DNA of 12,578 nt from an uncultured Clostridia bacterium. GTDB taxonomy: Bacteria; Bacillota; Clostridia; Oscillospirales; Butyricicoccaceae. Both the position numbers and the translations under genes were made by a program. Where the stretch lies: positions 1-12,578 of the forward strand of contig CANUCM010000130.1 in NCBI GenBank assembly GCA_947856675.1, in the 5' to 3' direction. The notes under the pieces were generated by a model. That model worked only from the letters and a program-made list of their open reading frames with translations. It ran no database searches and was not told the origin of the DNA. Shown one piece after another: positions 7,475 through 12,578 of this stretch. Each line of letters opens with the position of its first letter. The stretch's first letter is position 1.

Positions 7475-9367
7475 TTACAGCATGGCGAGCAGGCGCCAGG
7501 CGGTGGAAATGACAAAGCAAAGCAGCAGTCCGACGGTGGTGGGCAGGGCAAAGGCGGCCAGGGTCCAGCCGAGGCTGCCCGTTTCGCGGTGGATGGTCAG
7601 GCAGGTGGTGGAGCAGGGCCAGTGGAAGAGGGAAAACACGATGGTGCACACGGCGGTCAGGGGGGTCCAGCCGTTGTGCACGAGCAGGGCGTGCAGCTGG
7701 GCGGTGCCCAGCTCGGTCAGGCTGGAGGCCGAAAGGTAGGCCATAACGGCGATGGGCATCACGATTTCGTTGGCGGGAAAACCCAGGATAAAGGCAAGGA
7801 GGATGACGCCGTCGAGCCCGAACAGGCTGGCGAAGGGGTCGAGCGCGCCGGAAATGCGTTCGAGCAGGCTGATGCCGCCGGGGGCCAGGTTGGCGCACAG
7901 CCAGATGACAAGGCCGGCCGGCGCGGCGACGGCGGCGGCGCGGCCGAGGACAAAGAGGGTGCGGTCGAAAACCGAGCGGACGATGACCTTGCCGATTTGG
8001 GGCCTGCGGTAAGGCGGAAGCTCCAGGGTAAAGCCCGAGGGCATGCCGGCCAGCACGGTTTTGGACAAAAGGCGGGAGCATAAAAGGGTCATGCCGACGC
8101 CCAGGACGATGACACCGGTGAGCAGCAGGGCGGAAAGCATGGTGGCGCCGGGGCCGCAGGCGGCGCCGAGGAAAAACATGGAGATGATGGACAAAATGGT
8201 GGGAAACCGGCCGTTGCAGGGAACCATGGAGTTTGTGAGAATGGCGATGAGGCGTTCGCGCGGGGAATCGATGATGCGGCAGCCGATGACGCCGGCGGCG
8301 TTGCAGCCGAGGCCCATGCACATGCACAGGGCCTGTTTGCCGCAGGCGCAGGCTTTTTTAAAGCAGTGGTCGAGGTTGAAGGCCACGCGCGGCAGGTAGC
8401 CGAAGTCCTCGAGCAGGGTAAACAGGGGAAAGAAAATGGCCATGGGCGGCAGCATGACGGAAACGACCCAGGCCAGGACGCGGAAGACGCCCAGGATCAG
8501 CGCATCGTGCAGCCAGGCGGGCGCCTTGGCCGAAAGCAGCAGTGCCGACAGCGTGTCCTGCAGGGAAAACAGGCGGGCACTGAGCCACTGGGATGGGATG
8601 TTGGCGCCCGATATGGTCAGCCAGAACACGAAAAACAGCAGCAGCAGCATAATGGGAAAACCTGTGCGCCGGCTGGCAAACAGCCTGTCAAGGCGCCGGT
8701 CGAGCGCGTCGCTGTCGGGCTTGTCGCGGTGCACGCAGGCGCGGGCGGCCTGTTCGGCCAGCAGAACGGCGCGGCGGGAATCCTGCTCGTCGGTTTCGGG
8801 GCCGGGGCTGCCGGACGGCGTGCGGGCCGCGGCGTCTGCGGCACAGCGCATCAGCCGGTCCAGCCCGTCGCCCGAGCGGGCGCTGGTGCCGACAACGGCG
8901 GTACCCAGCGTGCGTTCGAGCTGCGCGAGGTCGACATGAATGTGCCGGTGCCGGGCTTCGTCCATGAGGTTGACGCACACCACAACGCGGTCGGTGACGG
9001 CCGCTATCTGGAAAAAGAGGATCAGGCTGCGTTCGAGGCAGGTGGCGTCGCACACGACGATGACGGCGTCAGCCCCGCCGGAGCGGATAAAGTCGCGCGC
9101 GGCCTCTTCTTCGGCGGAATGGGCGAGAAGGGAATAGGTTCCCGGCAAATCGACAAGTACGATGCCCGTGCCGCCGCAGCGGCAGTAGCCCTGCGCCGTG
9201 CTGACGGTTTTTCCCGGCCAGTTGCCGGTGTGCTGCCTGAGCCCGGTCAGCGCGTTGAACACCGTGCTTTTTCCGACGTTGGGGTTGCCGGCCAGCGCGA
9301 CGACGATGTCCTGCGGCGAGCGGCGGCAGGCGGAAAGATCGGGCGCAAAGGCGGAGGAGTCGGGCAT
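7475..9367 (-). CDS. feoB: Ferrous iron transporter FeoB (GTP-gated membrane permease)
   Basis: Imports Fe(II) across the cytoplasmic membrane. The 630-residue product has an N-terminal G domain: G1 GNPNVGKST 27-35, G3 DLPG 73-76, G4 NLMD 133-136, and a G5-like SARSGDG 162-168. A charged helical linker of about 170-235 follows (GDI-like region). The membrane part runs from about 239 to 625 and includes the conserved Cys motifs GLGCN 352-356 and MVPCNGRFP 381-389, plus FHWPCSTT 581-588 near the C terminus. The length fits compact clostridial FeoB proteins, shorter than the roughly 770 residues of E. coli FeoB. The start is ATG 9367, preceded by a perfect AAGGAGG (9382-9376) 8 nt away that overlaps the feoA stop codon, so translation is coupled to feoA. 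The open frame continues upstream to 9505, but that stretch is antigenic-looking Ser/Arg-rich sequence inside feoA and is discarded. Confidence 0.96.
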   Translation of the reverse strand: MPDSSAFAPDLSACRRSPQDIVVALAGNPNVGKSTVFNALTGLRQHTGNWPGKTVSTAQGYCRCGGTGIVLVDLPGTYSLLAHSAEEEAARDFIRSGGADAVIVVCDATCLERSLILFFQIAAVTDRVVVCVNLMDEARHRHIHVDLAQLERTLGTAVVGTSARSGDGLDRLMRCAADAAARTPSGSPGPETDEQDSRRAVLLAEQAARACVHRDKPDSDALDRRLDRLFASRRTGFPIMLLLLFFVFWLTISGANIPSQWLSARLFSLQDTLSALLLSAKAPAWLHDALILGVFRVLAWVVSVMLPPMAIFFPLFTLLEDFGYLPRVAFNLDHCFKKACACGKQALCMCMGLGCNAAGVIGCRIIDSPRERLIAILTNSMVPCNGRFPTILSIISMFFLGAACGPGATMLSALLLTGVIVLGVGMTLLCSRLLSKTVLAGMPSGFTLELPPYRRPQIGKVIVRSVFDRTLFVLGRAAAVAAPAGLVIWLCANLAPGGISLLERISGALDPFASLFGLDGVILLAFILGFPANEIVMPIAVMAYLSASSLTELGTAQLHALLVHNGWTPLTAVCTIVFSLFHWPCSTTCLTIHRETGSLGWTLAAFALPTTVGLLLCFVISTAWRLLAML

Positions 9368-9380
9368 GGGCGGCGCCTCC

Positions 9381-9614
9381 TTACTGCTGTACGAGCACGG
9401 CGTCGGCCTGCTCGCGGCGCAGGGCGATGACGGCGCCGCGGATGCCGTAGGCAACCGGGTCACCCGCCGGGCTTTTCTGGATACAGCGCACCGGCGTGCC
9501 GGCAATCAGCCCGAGGTCCAAAAGCCGGCGGCTGAGCTCGCCGGCGCGTTCCACCGACAAAACCCGGGCGGTCTGGCCTTCGCGCAGACTGCTCAGGGGT
9601 TGGGATGTGCGCAT
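9381..9614 (-). CDS. feoA: FeoA, SH3-like accessory protein of the ferrous iron transporter
   Basis: A 77-residue cytosolic protein expected to act with FeoB in Fe(II) uptake. It shows the FeoA pattern: an N-terminal strand region (LREGQTARVLSV), the helix-turn motif RRLLDLGLIAGTPV in the middle and a C-terminal segment with GDPVAYGIRGAVIALRREQA. The length is typical of free-standing FeoA. The start ATG at 9614 is preceded by AAGGAG about 8 nt upstream. The TAA stop (9383-9381) is embedded in the feoB ribosome site, so the two genes form a coupled pair. No separate FeoC-like gene follows. The only sequence before it is the terminator hairpin at 9641-9665 and a TATAAT at 9678-9673, so its transcription control is unusual. 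Confidence 0.93.
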   Translation of the reverse strand: MRTSQPLSSLREGQTARVLSVERAGELSRRLLDLGLIAGTPVRCIQKSPAGDPVAYGIRGAVIALRREQADAVLVQQ

Positions 9615-9633
9615 AACAATCTCTCCTTGTCAG

Positions 9634-9665
9634 AAAAATCGGGGGGAGCCCCGAGGGCTCCCCCC
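9634..9665 (-). terminator. Strong intrinsic terminator after the patatin gene, within the feoA leader
   Basis: A perfect 11-bp GC-rich stem (arms 9641-9651 and 9655-9665, 3-nt loop) is followed on the minus strand by GATTTTTC, with the T run at 9638-9634. It works only for minus-strand transcripts, because the plus-strand flank has no T run. It should end the O-antigen ligase-like/GNAT/patatin transcript 41 nt past the patatin stop. Only about 20 nt separate its T tract from the feoA start codon, leaving no room for another promoter between them. Confidence 0.85.
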
Positions 9666-9672
9666 GTATTCC

Positions 9673-9678
9673 ATTATA
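9673..9678 (-). promoter_or_regulatory. Possible -10 element for feoAB
   Basis: A perfect TATAAT lies on the minus strand between the patatin stop (9706) and the terminator stem. No good TTGACA-like element sits 16 to 18 nt upstream, and there is no extended TG. A start here would be near 9666, right at the hairpin, so this promoter would put the terminator at the very 5' end of feoAB mRNA. It may be a regulated promoter that needs an activator, or a chance match. Confidence 0.35.
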
Positions 9679-9705
9679 GGAGTGCGCGCGGAAAAAAGTG
9701 CGTGC

Positions 9706-10863
9706 TCACAGCGAATCAATCAGGATGTCACAGGCCGTCCGCGCACCGCGGGAAAGCGGGTTTTTGCAGTCGGGGGCGGGACGGGACAGGCGGACAATGT
9801 GCAGAAAATCCTCGGGCGCGTACAGCGCCAGCCGTTCCACGCCGCTGCGCTGGGCGCGGTTTTCGAGCATGGCTGTAAAAATATCGCCGTAGCCGGCGTT
9901 TTTGGGCAGATCAAGGTCGCCGGCCAGCTGGGGGATAATGCGTTCGAACAAAAGGCGCAGCGGCGGCAGCCGGCGCGTGATTTTCAGGGCGCGCGCGGCG
10001 CGGAGGATGCTCTCTTCCCCGGCGAGGGAAAAGCGGCGGAAAGCCCGCTCGTCGCTCAGGCTGCGCGTCAGGTAATAGTGCCGTCCGGCCAGGCCGCGCA
10101 GCTGGCGCAGCGCGTCATAATAGCCGAGCGTCATGGTGCGGCGCGAAACGGCGGTGTCAAACTCCATGATGGGGCCGAGCTTTTCGCTGGGGGCAATGGT
10201 GATGACGGTTTTGGTCTTGTCGCGCGTGGGACGGTGGATGCCGAGCGCCATGGTGCGCACGGCGATGACGGTGTCGCAGCCGCGGTCAATCAGCATGTTG
10301 ACCGGGCAGTTTTCGTAGGCGCCGCCGTCCATATAACGCTTTTCGCCGATGGAAACCTGCTCCATGCCGGGAAAGGACGCGCTGGCCAGGATGTAGTCCG
10401 GAATGCGCTCGGGCTCCATTTGCCCCTTGAACAGCTCAAGCGGCTTAAAGTCGGGCAGGGAAACGGCCACAAGGCCGAAGTCAACCGGGCTTTCAAGAAG
10501 CCGGGGGACGTCAATATACTTTTCGATGAGGGCGCGGATGCGGCTTGTGTCGACGCCGCCGCCGCTGAGCGTTTCCCGGGCTTTTTCGCGGAAAAAGCTC
10601 AGCGCCTGTGCCGACACTTTGCCGCGGCTGATGAGGGCGAGAAACTGTGATTCTTCCTCGGTAAACAGGTCGGAGCTTTTCATTTTGAGCCACAGTTCAC
10701 GGGCTTTGGCAAAGTCGCCCTGCGCAAACAGGGCGCCGTTGATGGCGCCGATAGATGTTCCGGCGATGGCGTCAAACGCCAGCCCCTGTTCCAGGCAGGC
10801 CTGCATGGCGCCGATGTGGTACGCGCCGCGGGCGCCGCCGCCTTCCAGTGCAAGACCCAGCAT
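9706..10863 (-). CDS. Patatin-like phospholipase (RssA-type lipid acyl hydrolase)
   Basis: A 385-residue predicted serine hydrolase of the patatin family, which cleaves acyl esters of phospholipids or related lipids with a Ser-Asp dyad. Visible motifs: oxyanion-hole loop GGGARG 8-13, nucleophile elbow GTSIG 35-39 (Ser37), and the DGG motif 179-181 in YMDGGAYENCPV (Asp179). The patatin domain covers about residues 1-195. The remaining 190 residues form a C-terminal extension usual in bacterial members and carry no motif I recognise. No signal peptide or membrane segment is seen, so it is probably cytoplasmic. The start ATG 10863 is preceded by AAAGGAG 6 nt away, which overlaps the TAA of the GNAT gene. 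The 12-nt gap indicates co-transcription and coupled translation. The natural substrate cannot be told from sequence. Confidence 0.92.
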   Translation of the reverse strand: MLGLALEGGGARGAYHIGAMQACLEQGLAFDAIAGTSIGAINGALFAQGDFAKARELWLKMKSSDLFTEEESQFLALISRGKVSAQALSFFREKARETLSGGGVDTSRIRALIEKYIDVPRLLESPVDFGLVAVSLPDFKPLELFKGQMEPERIPDYILASASFPGMEQVSIGEKRYMDGGAYENCPVNMLIDRGCDTVIAVRTMALGIHRPTRDKTKTVITIAPSEKLGPIMEFDTAVSRRTMTLGYYDALRQLRGLAGRHYYLTRSLSDERAFRRFSLAGEESILRAARALKITRRLPPLRLLFERIIPQLAGDLDLPKNAGYGDIFTAMLENRAQRSGVERLALYAPEDFLHIVRLSRPAPDCKNPLSRGARTACDILIDSL

Positions 10864-10875
10864 AAAAAACTCCTT

Positions 10876-11526
10876 TTACGTGCCGCTTTTGCGGAAAAAA
10901 TAGGTTTTGTACTCACATGAAAACCCCAGGCTGCGGTACAGCCCGACGGCCGGGGCATTGCATTCCATGACGCTCAGGCGGACCTGCGGCCTGCCGCTTT
11001 GCAGAATGTGGTTGACACAGTGCATGCACAAGGCGGCGCCCAGGCCCTGACCGCGGTGGGCGTCGTCGACGCACAAACTGTCCACGGTGCCGTCAAATGC
11101 GCTGGCAAAGGCAATGGCCGCGCTGCCCCGGCGCAGGACAAACAGGTCGGCGGCGCGGCTTTTGTACAGCTGCCGCGTGTTTTCAGAGGGGGCAATGCAG
11201 TACGGCTCCAGCCCGAGGCGCCGGCGCACATCGTAAAAGCTGCGCGAAACCAGCTGCTGCACCGCGTCGTAATCGGCGTCGCAGTAAGGGGCAAAGGGCA
11301 GCGGCGGCACGCGGAAAGCAGCGCCGGAAAAGCTCATCTCCAAAACGGTAAAGGCCGGCTCAAACCCGTGCCCGTGCAGAAAACGGGACAGGGGGCTGTG
11401 CGGGTCTTTGAGCATGGCGGGCAGCGCGGCGTCCGGAAGGCTGCCGGCGAGGTGGGCAAACTGCGCCTGCGAGCGCAGAAGCTCGCCCAGTTCAAGGCCT
11501 GCGCTGTGCCCCAGCGCGCGGATCAA
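10876..11526 (-). CDS. GNAT-family N-acetyltransferase
   Basis: A predicted acetyl-CoA-dependent acyltransferase. With the start at TTG 11526 it has 216 residues. The C-terminal GNAT domain (about 75-216) shows motif A, VDSLCVDDAHRGQGLG (148-163, with R-G-Q-G-L-G binding the CoA pyrophosphate), and motif B, NAPAVGLYRSLGF (190-202). The first 70 residues end in a segment, FLHGHGFEPAFTVLEM, that itself resembles the closing strand of a GNAT fold, which may be the tail of a lost first domain. The TTG overlaps the TGA of the upstream gene by 4 nt (TTGA). No clear ribosome site precedes it, so expression would rely on re-initiation. The frame is open further upstream to 11748, but that part is low-quality Arg/Pro-rich sequence antagonistic to the neighbour gene. 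Substrate unknown. Confidence 0.82.
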   Translation of the reverse strand: MIRALGHSAGLELGELLRSQAQFAHLAGSLPDAALPAMLKDPHSPLSRFLHGHGFEPAFTVLEMSFSGAAFRVPPLPFAPYCDADYDAVQQLVSRSFYDVRRRLGLEPYCIAPSENTRQLYKSRAADLFVLRRGSAAIAFASAFDGTVDSLCVDDAHRGQGLGAALCMHCVNHILQSGRPQVRLSVMECNAPAVGLYRSLGFSCEYKTYFFRKSGT

Positions 11527-12578
11527 CGGTACAGCCGCAGGTTTTCCGGCTGCGGTGTGTAATAAAGACGTGAAACGGCCAGGATGAGGGCAAAGTAGAA
11601 GCCCGACGACACGCTGAACAAAACGTGGCCGGCGATAATGAGGTAGCCGGCGCACAGGCCGAGCGACACGGCGAGGCACAGCCCCATGAGGTCGAAGCGG
11701 CGGAACAGCGACAGCAGAAGCTGCACGCCCAGCTTGAAATAAAGCCACAGCAGTGCGGCCGCGCCCACGATGCCGTAGTACAGCAGCACTTCAAACACGT
11801 CCATTTCGACGACGTACTGCTGTGTGCCGCGGCCCACGCCGAACAAAATGCAGTAAACGCCGCCGTCGCGGTACATGTCAAAGGCGCGGCGCAGCTTGTC
11901 CTGACGGCCGGAGAGCAGGGCGGTGGCCGCACCCTCCCGTTCGGAGATGTCGCTCATGGCGCCGAAGGATTCGGAAATCTCGCTGAGAACGTTGCCGGAG
12001 GCAAACAGCATCAGAGCGCCCAGGGTCAGCGCAAACAGCGCGAGAATGAGGAGCAGGCGGATCAGCATGCTTTTGTCTTTTTTGGCAAACAAGGTGAAAA
12101 GGGCGTAGCACAGCGGGGCAAAGACCGAAATGCCCACGCCGATAAAGGCGGTTTTTGTACCGATAAGGCACATGGCCACGAGGGTAAAGGCCGGGGCGGT
12201 GGCGTACGGCAGTGCTTTTTTGCGGGAAATATTCGCAGGCAGCTGCAGAAAAAAGCAGATGCACAGCGGCACAAGCGCCATCATGATGGCGGTGATGTCG
12301 TTGCCCGAGTAGAAAAAGCCGCGGAACCCGCGGTAGCCGAAGCGGTCCGCGTAGGTGCTGTAGCCCACCTGGAACAGGTAGGGGATGAGAATGGACAGCG
12401 AAAGGAGGTTGAGCGAGAAAACAAAGGTGCGCGAAAGCTTGTGCATCAGACGTTCGCGGGACAGGCCGCAGCGCTGGAACACGCGGGCGTACACGACGAG
12501 TACGGCCACATTGTAGGCGAAGCGGACAATATAGGTCAAATCGCTCATCAGGTCAAAACGGTAGAAAAAGAAAAACTC
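11523..12578 (-). CDS. O-antigen ligase/polymerase-like (Wzy_C type) membrane protein, 5'-partial
   Basis: The visible C-terminal 351 residues of a multi-pass membrane protein. An ATG occurs at 12548, but the frame stays open to the window edge with a hydrophobic stretch (FFFFYRF) before it. No ribosome site precedes that ATG, so the true start lies outside. Numbered from that Met, hydrophobic segments lie at about 6-24, 41-63, 83-103, 114-153, 160-183, 251-282 and 288-329. The loop at 184-250 carries the Wzy_C-like pattern SGRQDKLRRAF, then FGVGRGT, then VEMDVFEVLLYYGIVG. RGFFYSGND at 76-84 and GTKTAFIGVG at 130-139 also fit this family. Members polymerise or ligate lipid-linked surface glycans. 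The visible acidic VEMD site differs from the His/Asn common in ligases, so a polymerase-like role is possible. It overlaps the GNAT gene, so it leads the operon seen here. Confidence 0.8.
   Translation of the reverse strand, partial: EFFFFYRFDLMSDLTYIVRFAYNVAVLVVYARVFQRCGLSRERLMHKLSRTFVFSLNLLSLSILIPYLFQVGYSTYADRFGYRGFRGFFYSGNDITAIMMALVPLCICFFLQLPANISRKKALPYATAPAFTLVAMCLIGTKTAFIGVGISVFAPLCYALFTLFAKKDKSMLIRLLLILALFALTLGALMLFASGNVLSEISESFGAMSDISEREGAATALLSGRQDKLRRAFDMYRDGGVYCILFGVGRGTQQYVVEMDVFEVLLYYGIVGAAALLWLYFKLGVQLLLSLFRRFDLMGLCLAVSLGLCAGYLIIAGHVLFSVSSGFYFALILAVSRLYYTPQPENLRLYR

Noticed and set aside
7324..7551. N-terminal extension of the NRPS frame to ATG 7551
   Set aside because: It covers the feoB 3' end and the NRPS promoter, and lies before the first condensation-domain motif.
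9368..9505. Upstream extension of feoB to 9505
   Set aside because: It lies inside feoA and encodes a Ser/Arg/Ala-rich stretch; ATG 9367 has a perfect AAGGAGG.
11527..11748. Upstream extension of the GNAT frame
   Set aside because: It is an out-of-frame reading of the O-antigen ligase-like gene, rich in Arg and Pro, with no ribosome site.
12546..12548. ATG 12548 as start of the O-antigen ligase-like gene
   Set aside because: The frame continues to the window edge with hydrophobic residues and there is no ribosome site before this ATG, so the gene is treated as partial.
1..12578. tRNA, rRNA, CRISPR, insertion sequence or attachment site
   Set aside because: No cloverleaf, regularly spaced repeat, transposase motif or terminal inverted repeat was seen on either strand.

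Overview
The window is a gene-dense, high-GC segment in which every supported gene lies on the minus strand. It suggests a GC-rich Clostridia (Oscillospiraceae-type, gut-associated) chromosome. This is inferred from strong AAGGAGG ribosome sites, a TATAAT-type promoter, a short FeoA plus a compact FeoB, and an NRPS layout known from gut clostridia. No rRNA or tRNA is present to confirm taxonomy.

Reading in the direction of transcription (right to left), the first block is a tight operon. A multi-pass O-antigen ligase/polymerase-like protein runs off the right edge (11523 to 12578). It overlaps a GNAT acetyltransferase (10876-11526, probable TTG start), which is followed after 12 nt by a patatin-like phospholipase (9706-10863). 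A strong intrinsic terminator (9634-9665) ends this block. The next block is the ferrous-iron transporter feoA-feoB (9381-9614, 7475-9367), which is translationally coupled. The hairpin lies directly in front of feoA, and a TATAAT element lies just upstream of it.

A 151-nt AT-rich gap (7324-7474) follows. It carries a weak feoB terminator candidate, a cluster of three GGAAAAT half-sites and a good sigma-A promoter (TTGATT, 17-nt spacer, TATAAT). This promoter drives the main gene of the window, a 2435-residue dimodular NRPS (16-7323) with the order C-A-PCP-C-A-PCP-reductase. All key motifs are intact and there is no thioesterase or epimerase. The expected product is a dipeptide released reductively as an aldehyde or alcohol. 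It is probably N-acylated, because the protein begins with a condensation domain. This resembles the gut clostridial NRPS family reported to make dipeptide aldehydes, pyrazinones and N-acyl dipeptide aldehydes that inhibit proteases. No phosphopantetheinyl transferase, transporter or tailoring gene lies in the window; any partner would be left of position 1.

No mobile element, CRISPR array, tRNA or rRNA was seen, and there is no gene-free stretch over 300 nt once start sites are corrected.
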